The position numbers and the translations under genes are program-made. From Acanthopleuribacter pedis (GTDB lineage Bacteria; Acidobacteriota; Holophagae; Acanthopleuribacterales; Acanthopleuribacteraceae), in NCBI RefSeq assembly GCF_017377855.1, contig NZ_JAFREP010000010.1:124001-188000 (forward strand): 64,000 nucleotides of DNA. The letters run 5' to 3'. Shown one piece after another: positions 21,001 to 33,000 of the stretch. Under the pieces are notes generated by a model. It made no database searches. It was not told the origin of the DNA and saw nothing but the letters and a program-made list of their open reading frames with translations. Positions within the stretch are counted from its first letter, which is position 1; each line of letters opens with the position of its first letter.

Positions 21001-24000
21001 AAGCAATCCGCGACCTTTACCCCAAGGCCCGCCTGCTTTCGCTTGCCGGTGGTGAATCGGTCGAAGCTTTAACAAGCGAACTGCGCACCTTCGGCGATTT
21101 GGATCATTTGGTTTGGACGGCCCCAGCGCCTCAAGCCGACGACCTGGCCGCCGAGCGGTTGATTGCCGATCAAAACGGCGGAGTGATTCAGGTCTTCCGC
21201 CTGGTTAAAGCGTTGCTGGCCGCGGGTTACGGCGAACGGGATCTCCACTGGACGCTGATCACCCGGCAAACCCTGGCGGTGACGGCCAACGAAGCGGTGG
21301 ACCCAACCCACGCCGCGGTGCACGGCCTGGTCGGCTCGCTGGCCAAAGAGTACCCCCACTGGCAGGTGCGCCTGGTAGATGTGGCCGCCGCGCAAAGTCC
21401 GTCGGCGCAACGCATCTTCCAACTGCCCGCCCACCCCGAGGGCGACGCCCAGGTCCTGCGCGCCGAGAGTTGTTACACGCGCGGCTTGGCGCCCGTTACC
21501 GCCGCCTGGACCTCGGACACCCCCGGCTATCGCAAGGGCGGCGTTTACGTCGTGATCGGCGGCGCGGGCGGGATCGGCGAAGTGTGGACCCAGCAGGTCG
21601 TCAACGACCACGACGCCCATGTTTACTGGCTGGGTCGCCGCTCCGAAGACGCGCGTATCCGCGAACGGCTGGCCGCCTGCCGCAACACCGAATACATCCA
21701 GGCCGACGCGGGCGACCGAGCCGCGCTGGAACAGGCCGCGGCCCGCATCAAACAAAAACACCCGCGCATCCACGGCGTGGTGCACTCGGCCATTGTCCTG
21801 CTGGACAAGAGTCTGGCGCGCATGGACGAGACCCGGTTCCGCGCAGGCTTGAGCGCCAAGGTCGACGTCAGCGTGCGGCTGGCTCAGGTCTTCGGCGACG
21901 AACAACTGGATTTCGTGCTCTTTTTCTCCTCGCTGCAATCCTTCACCCGCGGCGCCGGCCAAGCCAACTACGCCGCCGGCTGCACCTTCAAAGACGCCTA
22001 CGCCCTGGCCCTCGCCGACGCTTGGCCGGGGGAAAACAGCCCGCGCATTCGCGTAATGAACTGGGGTTACTGGGGCACGGTCGGCATTGTCACCGACGCG
22101 GCCTACCAAAAACGCATGGCCGAGGGCGGGCTGGGTTCGATTGAACCGGCCGAGGGCATGGCCGCGGTCGATCACCTGCTGCGCGGCGAGGCGGAACAAT
22201 TGATTCTGCTCAAAACCCTGGTACCCGATGTGGTCAACGCGATGTGCGTCCCGGAACGGGTGCAGCTTTACCCGCCCAGCATTCCCGACTGTTTCGCGGC
22301 ATTCCCCAAACGCCTGCCGCAACGCAACGACGACATTCAGGCGATTCACGCGGCCATGGGTCCCGACCTGGAAGCGATGAACCGGCTGTACCTGGAACTT
22401 TTGGGGGCGACCTTGGCCTCGCTGGACCTGTTCGGCGCCAACCCGCCGGCGCTCCCCAAGCTGTACGAACGCTGGTTCGCCGAAAGCATCAACCTGCTGC
22501 AACAGCACGGCCACCTCTGCGGCGAAGCCGGCGCCTGGCGCGTCTCCGAACGTCTCAACCTGACGGAGCGCTGGGCGGAATGGGAACGCGGCCGCCCCTC
22601 CTGGATGCAGGCGGAAAACCAAAAGGCACAAATCATCCTGGTGGAAGCCTGCCTGCGCGCCCTACCCGACATCCTGCGCGGCCGACGCCAGGCCACCGAT
22701 GTGTTGTTCCCCAACGCCTCGATGGAATTGGTGGAGGGCATTCACAAGGGCAATGTCGCCGCCGATCTGTTTAACGAGGTGTTGGAAGAAACGGTGGTCG
22801 CCTACCTGGAAGAACGCTGCTTGGACCCCAACGCCGAAATCCGAATTTTGGAGATCGGCGCCGGCACCGGCGGCACCACCGCGGGCCTCTTGCCGCGGCT
22901 GAAACCGTTCCACAGCCACATTCACGAGTATTGTTTTACCGACATTTCGCGGGCGTTCCTGCTCCACGCCGAAACCAACTACGCGGCCGAAAACCCGTTC
23001 CTGACCACGGCCATGTTTGACGTGGGCTTGCCTTTGGCGGGTCAGAACATCGCGCCGGACCGCTACGATTTGGTGATTGCCACCAACGTGTTGCACGCCA
23101 CCGCGGACATCCGCCAAACCCTGCGCAACGCCAAGGCCGCGCTGCACCGCAACGGCCTGCTGATCCTCAACGAACTGTGCAGCAATTCACTTTTCGCCCA
23201 CCTGACCTTCGGCCTGTTGGAGGGTTGGTGGTTGTACGAGGACAGCGAGCTGCGCATTCCCGGCTGTCCCGGTCTGTACCCGGAAACCTGGGGCGCGCTG
23301 TTGGAAAGCGAGGGATTTGCGCCGGTTTTGTTCCCGGCCGAAGCCGTGCGCGAACTGGGTCAACAGGTCATGGTGGCGCCCTCCGACGGATTTGTCCGCC
23401 AGGATCGCGCCGAGGCCGAGGTACCGGTTGCGGCGGCGGTGACCGGCGCGACCGAGGCCGACGCGGACGCGTTGGAACACACGGGCGATTCCTTGCGGGA
23501 ACGGGCCGCGGCGTACATCAAACGCATCGTGGCGGCCACCCTGCGCATGTCCAGCCGCCAACTGGACACGGCGCAGCCCTTGGAAATGTACGGCCTGGAT
23601 TCGATCCTGGTGGTGCATCTCACCAACGCCATGCGCCAACACTTCGACGGCATCACCAGCACCCTGTTTTTCGAGGTACAAACCATCGACGCCTTGGTCG
23701 ATCACCTGCTGGAAACCCAGGAAGAAACGCTGGCCAAGCAGGTTGGTCCAAAGGCGAAGGCAAAACCGGCCAAAGCAGCGGCACCCAACAAGCAGCCGGC
23801 ACCGTCCCAACCCCTCGCCAAAAGCACGACCCAAGCGCGCCGTCGTTTTGCCGCCAAACCAGCTGAACCGGAACGCCCGGCCGTCACGGCGCGCCCAGCA
23901 GAAACCAAACCCGCCGCCCACGCGGGTCAGGTGGCGATGATTGGTTTGAGCGGGCGTTATCCCATGGCCGCCGACGTCGCCGAATTTTGGCAGCGCCTGA

Positions 24001-27000
24001 TTCAGGGCGCCAACTGCATCAGCGAGGTGCCCGCCGACCGCTGGGACTGGAAACGCTACCACAGTGACAAACCCGGCGTTCACGGCAAAATTTACAGCCG
24101 CTGGGGCGGGTTTATCGACCATCACGACCGCTTCGATCCGCTGTTTTTCCAGATCTCGCCACGCGAGGCGCGGTTGATGGATCCGCAGGAGCGCATTTTC
24201 TTGGAAACGGCCCACGCCTGTATCGAAGACGCGGGTTACACGCCGGCCACGCTGGCCGACGACCGGCGCCGCGTCGGTGTTTACGCCGGCGTAATGAACA
24301 GTACCTATGCGCCGCAACCCAACTTCGCCACCATCTCCAACCGCATCTCCTACGTGTTTGATTTCCACGGGCCGAGCATGACGCTGGACACGGCCTGTTC
24401 CTCCTCGCTGACAGCGATCCACCTAGCGGTGGAAAGCATCAACGCGGGCACCTGCGACGCGGCCATTGCCGGCGGCGTCCACCTCAACCTGCACCCGATC
24501 CACTACCAAGGCCTGTGCGAGGTGCGCATGCTGAGCCCGGACGGGCGCTGTAAAACCTTTGGCGAAGGCGCGGACGGCTTCGTTCCCGGCGAAGGCACCG
24601 GCGCGGTGCTGCTAAAACCACTGGCTCAGGCTTTGGCCGATAAAGACCCGATTTACGGTATCATTCGCGGCAGCATGATCAACGCGGGTGGCAAAACCAA
24701 CGGCTACACCGTGCCCAACCCCAACGCGCAATACCGTTTGATTGCCGACGCGGTCGCACGCGGCGAGGTCGACCCGCGCACGATTAGTTATGTAGAGGCC
24801 CACGGCACCGGAACCTCCTTGGGTGATCCGATTGAAATCTCGGCGCTGACCCGCGCCTTCAAAGAAAGCCCCAACTACCGAGCCGGCGAGAAAACCTGCG
24901 CGGTGGGTTCGGTGAAAGCCAACGTGGGCCACTGCGAAAGCGCGGCCGGCATCGCGGGTTTGACCAAAATCCTGCTGCAAATGAAACACGGCAAGCTGGC
25001 ACCGTCGCTGCACGCCGACCCGCCCAATCCCCACATCGATTTCGACAGCACCCCGTTCAGCGTGCCCCACGAGGCGACGGAATGGCGTCCAAAAGTCACC
25101 GTGAACGGCAAGCCGCAACCCGTGCCCCGTCGCGCCGGCTTGTCCTCCTTCGGCGCGGGCGGTGCCAACGCCCATCTCATTTTGGAAGAGGCCCCGGCGC
25201 TTGCGGCTGACCATGAATTGGATCGCGATCATTTAATAATGTTGTCGGCGCGCAAACCGGCCCAACTCGAACAGATGGTCGCCAACCTCCATCGCTTCCT
25301 CGCCGAGGCCGCGGCCGCGGACGAAGCGGTTTCGATGACGAATCTGGCCTACACGCTTCAGGTCGGCCGCGAGGCGATGGAAGAACGGCTGGCGCTGATC
25401 GCCCGCACCGCGCCAGAGCTGGAAAACAAACTCAAAACCTTGCTGGATCAATGGGCCGCCGGCGAGCCTGAAGAAGTCGAGGACCTGTTCCGCGGCACGG
25501 TCGCATCGGGTGCGCAAGGTCCGGCGGTGAACGCCCTGTCCGTGTTCGCCGCCGACGAGGAATTGCAAGAGGCCGTTGATAAGTGGATTGAACGGGGGAA
25601 ATTTGCGCGCCTGCTGGATGTGTGGGTGCAGGGGCTTGCCTTTGATTGGCGCCGGCTCTACCGCGACGACCAACCCCGGCCCCGGCGCATCCACCTGCCC
25701 ACCTATCCCTTCGCCCGCGATCGTTACTGGATGGAGGGAGACGCCTGGGTGCCGGCCATCGAAGAAGAAGGTTCTAGCATGGGTCCGCGCGGGGTGAACC
25801 TGGGTGTTTGGCAGAACAAGACAGCGGCGCCTTCAGCCCCGGCGGCGGCGCAAACTGAAACGACGGTAGCGGCGCCCCAACCGGTGCCCGAACCCGTTCG
25901 CACCAAACCTGGCCCAATCGCGGCACCGCGATACACCGCGCCCGCTGCCAAACCGGACGGCCTGGTGCGGTTGACGCCCTTGGAAGAGATTTTACCCATC
26001 GGCACCCCGACCGCGGCGCCGGCCCAAACCGCACCCACATCGGGACCCTCGCGGGAAACGCTGCACCAGGCGCTGATGCAGGGCTTGGCCGAGGCCTTGT
26101 TTATGCAGGTCGCCGACATCAACCCGGACAAAGCGTTCACCGACATGGGTTTGGACTCGATCATCGGGGTTGAGTGGATTCAGGCCGTCAACCAAAGCTA
26201 CGGGCTCGACCTGCAGGCAACCCAACTGTACGAGACCCCCAACATTCGCGAATTCACCGCCTTCCTGCACCAAACCCTGACCGGCCGGGCCATGCCCGCC
26301 ACCACGGGATCGACGACAAAACCGGATGTTCTACCCAAGCCAAGCATCAGCTTGCCGGCGATGGAACCGGTCGCCTCGGCGGCACCTAAGGCGGCAGTGG
26401 CAACCAACAGCGTCGCGGAAGGTGCGGTCGCGCCACAACCCGCGCCGACCCCGGCAGCGCCGGTGGTTGAAGCCGCGCCACCCGTCGCGCCGCGATTGCG
26501 TTCGCTGGAGACACTGCGCGCCGAAGTCCGCGCCACCCTTGCCGACGCCCTGTTCATGCAGCCGGACGAGGTCGATTTGGACCGACCCTTTATCGCCATG
26601 GGCCTGGATTCCATTATCGGCGTCGAATGGATTCAAACCCTAAACGAACGCTACGGTTTGGACCTACAAGCCACCAAAATATACGATCACCCCACCGTGC
26701 GCGAATTCGCGACCTTCCTTCAGAAGGAAGCACCTTTGCCCGCCGCGCCTCCCACGCCGTTGAAGCCGTCAGGATCGCCGGTCAAAGTGCAACCGCCCGT
26801 TGCCGCGGCTGCCCAACCTGAGCCGCCGGTTACGGTACCCGCGCCGGCAGAAGCGACCGTCGCGGCCGAAACAACACCACAACCCAAACCACGAGAACCC
26901 GAGCAACCCGTCCGAGCCGTCGCCTCGGCAACCGGCGCGGCAAACCGCGAAGCCGGCCCCCAGGAACCCATCGCCATCATCGGCATGTCCGGCCGTTATC

Positions 27001-30000
27001 CCGGCGCCGCCGATCTCGACCAGTATTGGCAGAACCTGACCGAGGGCGTCGACTCGGTGGTGGAAATTCCCAGATCGCGCTGGAACGCCGCCGATTACTA
27101 CGACGCAAACCCCGGCGCACCGGGAAAGATCAACTGTAAGTGGTTGGGATTGCTCGATGATGTCGCCTGTTTTGATCCATTGTTTTTCATGATCTCGCCG
27201 GCCGAGGCCGAGGGCATCGACCCCCAGCACCGCCTGTTCTTGGAGGAAGCTTGGCGGGCCTTTGAAGACGCGGGCCTCAACCGCGACACGCTCAGCAACA
27301 CCCGTTGCGGCGTCTATCTGGGCATCATGAGCAATGAATACGCCTACCTGGTTTCCAAAAACCCGGACGAGGTATCGGTCAGCGGCAACAGTTTCGCCAT
27401 CGCGGCGGCCCGCATCGCTTATTACCTGAACCTGAAAGGTCCGGCGATCCCCATTGATACCGCCTGCTCCTCCTCGCTGGTCGCCGCCCATTTGGCTTGC
27501 CAGGCGCTGAACAACCGCGAAATTGATACCGCGCTCGTCGGCGGCGTCAGCCTGTACCTCGGCCCCGAACCCTACCTGGGCCTGTGCGCCTCCGGCATGC
27601 TTTCCGCCGACGGTCGCTGCAAAACCTTTGACAACCGCGCCGACGGCTTTGTTCCCGGCGAAGGGGTCGGCGCGGTCGTGCTCAAACGGCTGGCCGACGC
27701 CGAGGCGGACGGCGACCGCATTGAGGCCGTCATCATCGGCTCGGGCATCAACCAGGACGGCAAAACCAACGGCATCACCGCGCCGAGTTCGACGAGTCAG
27801 GCGGCCTTGGAACGCGAGGTTTACCGCCGCAACGGCATCGCCGCCGACAGTATCGGCTACGTGGAAACCCACGGGACCGGCACCAAACTGGGCGATCCCA
27901 TCGAAATCGAGGCGCTGACCACCGTGTTCCGCGAACATGGCGCGACCGGCCCCTGCGCCGTCGGATCGGTCAAATCCAACCTGGGCCACACCTCGGCCGC
28001 GGCGGGCGTGGCCTCGCTGCACAAGGTGGTTCACTGCTTGCAGCAACGAACCCTGGTGCCCAGCCTGCATTTCCGCGAGGCCAACAGCCACCTCAACCTG
28101 GCGCGCTCGCCGTTTTACGTCAACACCGAAACCAAAAGCTGGGAACAGGGGAAAAACCCGCGTCGCGCGGCGGTCAGTTCCTTTGGCTTCAGCGGCACCA
28201 ACGCCCACTTGGTGGTGGAGGAATACCGCCAACCGGCCCGAGTGACCGCGCCCGAGGGCGAGACGCTGATCCCACTTTCCGCCAAAGACGGCGAACGCCT
28301 GCTGGAGTGCGCGCAACGGCTGCTGCACTACCTGCGCGCCGAGGGCGACGGCGCGGCGGCTCCCCAACCCCCGCAAGCCGACGCCGGCGAACTTACCGCG
28401 CGGGTCGTGGCCCTGCTCGCGGACATCCTCAACCTGAACGCCGCCGACATCGACAGCGAGCAGGACTTCATCGAATACGGGGTTGAGCCGCTGCACCAGG
28501 CGCGCCTGCGCGAGATGCTGGAACAAACCCTCGGGCTTGAGCTGGACGGCCGCGTTTTCATGCAACAGGACAGCGTGCGCGCCATTGTCGCCGCGCTGTT
28601 GCCGGCCGCGGTGACGCGCTCGAAGGCGCAACCGGCGACGGCGTCAGGTGCCTTGCCGCCACGGCGCCCGCAATCCTTGCCACTCACCGACTTAGCCCAT
28701 ACCCTGCAATTCGGCCGCGACGCCATGGAAGAACGGGTCGCCTTTGTGGCCGGCTCCACCGAGGAATTGGCGTTGCAGCTCGAGGCCTTTATCGCCCGCG
28801 GCGGCACCACGGATGCGCGGCAGCGGACTTGGCGGGGTTCGGTTCGCGATTACGGCGCGCTTAGCGCGGGTCTTGATTCGCCGGACGACCTGCAGGACAT
28901 GATCGAACTTCGCCTGGCACGTCGTGATTTGGCGCGCTTGGCCGGCTACTGGGCCCGCGGCGCGGGTTTCGATTGGAACCGCTTGACCACGGGACCGCGA
29001 TCCCGTCCGCTGAGCCTGCCCACCTATCCATTCGCCCGCGAACGCTACTGGGCCGGTGCTGAAGAAACCGCCGCACCCGTCCCAGCCACGCCGGCCGCGC
29101 AACCTAGCCGGGCCGGTGTCCTGCACCCGCTGCTTCACGAACAAACCACGAACCAGGGAGAACCATGGTTCACCACGCATTTCACCGGGCGCGAATGGCT
29201 GCTGACCGATCACGTCCTTCGTTTTGAGGGCGCACCCGAGGCACGGGTCTTGCCAGGAGCGGCCCACCTGGAGATGGCGCGCGCGGCGGCGGAACAAACG
29301 CTCGGCCACGACGCCTTCCACCTGGCCAACATCCTGTGGTTACGGCCCCTGATCGTCAACGAACCCCATGACGTAAAAACGCGCTTGTTCCCACGCGATA
29401 CCGGGCCCGATCTGGGCTTCGAAATTTTTGCGGAACAGAACGGCGAACCCGTTGTTTACAGCCAAGGCCGCGTGGTGCTCGGCCGCGGCGACGCCGGGGT
29501 CGGCGCGGTGCCGCAACGGCCCATGGCGGCCGGCCTGACCACCACCGCGGGGTCCGCTTGTTACCAACTGTTTGCCACACTCGGGGTCCATTACGGTCCC
29601 GCCTGCCGCGCCCTTACCCGGCTCACCGGTGATGCGCGTGGGGTTTGGGCGGACCTGGCCTTGCCGGCGGTGGTCGCCGGCGACGCGGCCGCGTACACCC
29701 TGCATCCCAGCTTGCTCGATGCCGCCTTACAGGCCGCCGTCGGTTTGTACCTGGGCGAAAGCGGTGAGCCCGACGCGCGTGCCGGTCTGCCGTTCGCCTT
29801 GGACGAAGTTCGCATTTGGTCCAAAACCAAACCCACCCAAGCCTATGTGCGGCTCGCGTCGCAACAGGGCGGCCTGAATCGCCTGGATGTGGACCTGCTG
29901 GACGCGGACGGCAAGCCCTGTGTGTGTTTGAAGGGTTATGCTTCCAAGCCCAGTGCACCCAAGCCACCGCCCAAAAAGGCTGATGCGGAGGCCCTGATCT

Positions 30001-33000
30001 GCCGCCGCGCCTGGCAAACCCGACCGGCGACAGAGGGCCACCCTCAACCTTTTGCAGCCCATCTGGTCTTGCTTGCCGCACCCTTGCAGCTTGAACCCGA
30101 TCCCGCTTATCGGTTCGTGGCCTTGATCTCGGCGAATGAGGACCCGGCGACGGCGTACCGTGCCGCGGCCGACCAGGTGTTCGCAAGCTTGCGCGCCTTC
30201 CTTAGCGAACAAAAAACCGGCAGGCTCCTGGTGCAACTGATTCACCCGGCGACGGAGGCGGGGCAACAGCTCGGCGGGCTCGGCGCCATGCTGAAGACGG
30301 CGCGGCTCGAACAACCCCGTTTGTGCGTTCAAATCATCGAGGTACCCGCGGACACGACGAATCTTGCCCAAAAAGTGCACGCGTGCAGCCGCGTTCCAGA
30401 GGAAACCGACATCCGTTACGGCGACGGTTCCCGCGCGCTTGGCTTTTGGGAGGAAATCCCGGCCGAACCGGCGCCGGCACCCTGGCGGGAGGGCGGTGTG
30501 TACCTGATCACCGGTGGCCTCGGTGGGCTCGGTTTACTTTTCGCGAACCACATCGCCACCCAAACCCAAACATCAACCCTTGTTTTGATCGGCCGTTCGC
30601 CCGCCGATCCAAGCAAACTCGCGCGTCTGGAGCAACAGGGCGCCCGTGTGATCTACAGGCAGGTGGATGTTTCGCAAAAAGATGCGGTGGTCGCGCTTGT
30701 GGGCGAAATCGAACGGGACCAGGGTCGCCTCGACGGGGTGTTGCACAGCGCCGGGTTAACCCGCGACCAATTCCTGATCCACAAAACCGCGGCCGAGTTT
30801 GACGCCGTCTTCGCACCCAAGGTGCAAGGCACGGTGAACCTGGACACGGCCACCCGCCACCTCAACCCCGAACTTTTTGTGTTGTTTTCCTCAAGCGCCG
30901 GCGCGGCGGGCAGCATCGGCCAAGCCGATTACGCCGCGGCCAATGGGTTTATGGATCGCTACGCGGCTTCGCGCAACGCCCGTTTGCACCGGGAACAGCG
31001 CGTGGGTCGCACGCTTTCGGTGAATTGGCCGTTGTGGGAAGCGGGCGGCATGCGCCCCGATCCACAAACGGAGCAACGGCTGTGGCGCGAGACCGGCATG
31101 GCCGCGATGGCCTCGGCAACGGGGATTCGCGCCTTGGAACGCGCCCTGATGACCGACGAAACCCAGGTCATGGTGCTCGCGGGCGATAACCAACGGCTGC
31201 GCCGCGTGCTCGGGCCGGCGGCGGAACCAACCGCATCCGCGCCATCAAGCGAAGCCGTTTCCCGCGTGGCGGCGCGCGATTGGTTGCGCGACACACTCGC
31301 CGCGGGTCTCAAAATCCCCGCCACCCGTTTGTTAAGCGATGAACCCTTTGAACACTTCGGCATCGACTCGATTCAGGCGGTCAAACTGACTACCCTGCTG
31401 GAAAACGAGGTGGGTTCCCTGCCCAAAACGCTGTTTTTCGAGTGCGGTAACTTAAACGAAATCACTGACTACTTGTTGGAACACCACGCGGGGGAAGTGG
31501 CGCGGGTGCTCCACCCACCAGCTCAGGCCCCGCAACCAACCGCGCCGAAAGCCGACCGATTGCGGTTCGAACAAACCGTGCCGACCGCGCATCCCAACCC
31601 CCGCGAAAGCGACGCGGCGATTGCCGTGGTCGGCTTGGCCGGTCGCTATCCGCTCGCCCGCGATCTCGATGCTTTTTGGGCCAACCTACGCGACGGGCGC
31701 GACTGCATCGTCGAGGTGCCCAAGGACCGCTGGGACTGGCGCGAATACTACAGCGAAAACCGCGAGGTGCCAGGCGCCCATTACAGCCGATACGGCGGCT
31801 TTATTGAGGACGCCGCTACCTTCGATTCGCTGTTCTTCAACATCTCGCCAAAGGAAGCGCGCTTCCTGGATCCGCAAGAGCGGCTGTTCCTAGAACAAAC
31901 CTGGTCGGCGTTGGAAGACGCGGGCTACAACCGCAAAACCCTGCGTGGGGCCCAGGTGGGCGTGTACGCGGGCGTGATGTACAGCGAATATCAGTTTTTC
32001 GGCGTTGAGGCCAGCATGCGCGGCGCGCGCATGGGTTTCGCGGGCACGCTCGCCGGCATCGCCAACCGCGTTTCCTATCTGTTTGACCTCCACGGTCCCA
32101 GCATGACGGTGGAAACCATGTGCTCCAGTTCCTTAACCGCTATCCATCTTGCCTGTCAGGACTTGCGTCTGGGTGTCACGGACATGGCTGTCGCGGGCGG
32201 GGTGAACTTGAGCGTGCATCCCAACAAGTACCTTATGCTCAGCAGCGGCCAGTTCATTTCCAGCCGCGGCCGTTGTGAGGCCTTTGGCGAAGGCGGCGAC
32301 GGCTACATTCCCGGCGAAGGCGTGGGCGTGGCGATCCTGAAACGCTTGGCCGACGCCGAACGGGACCGCGACCATATCTACGGCGTGATTCGCGGCAGCG
32401 CGATCAACCACGGCGGACGCACCAACGGCTACAGCGTGCCCAACCCGCGGGCGCAGCAACGGGCGGTCAGTGCCGCGCTCAACAACGCGGGCGTCAATCC
32501 GCGCCATGTCAGTTACATCGAGGCCCACGGCACCGGCACCCGCCTGGGCGATCCCATCGAAATCACCGGCCTCACCCGTGCCTTCCGCGAACACACCGCC
32601 GACACGGGGTTTTGCCGCATCGGTTCGGTCAAATCGAACATCGGCCATTGCGAGGCGGCGGCGGGCATCGCGGGTCTCACCAAGGTGCTGTTGCAGCTCA
32701 AAAACGGTGAACTGGTACCGTCGCTGCACGCGCGGGTGCTCAACCCCAACATCAACTTCGGTGAAACGCCGTTCACGGTGAACCAAGAGATCTGTGCCTG
32801 GGAACGGCCGGTGATCGACGGTCACACTCTGCCGCGTTTGGCCGGGCTTTCCTCCTTCGGCGCGGGCGGGGCCAACGCCCACCTGCTGGTCGAGGAATAC
32901 CAGGGCGCCAAGGTCGCCCGCCAGGCCGGACCTTATGCATATGTGCTTTCGGCTAAAAACACGGACCGGCTCCAGGCTTCGGCGGCCAACCTGCTGCGGT

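Noticed and set aside
26769..28631. 620-codon open frame on the minus strand
   Set aside because: It lies wholly antisense to an intact KS region. GC-rich third positions create such long shadow frames; the translation has no recognisable domain. The same applies to minus-strand frames at 13406-14743, 17859-19268, 21069-22631 and 34359-36257.
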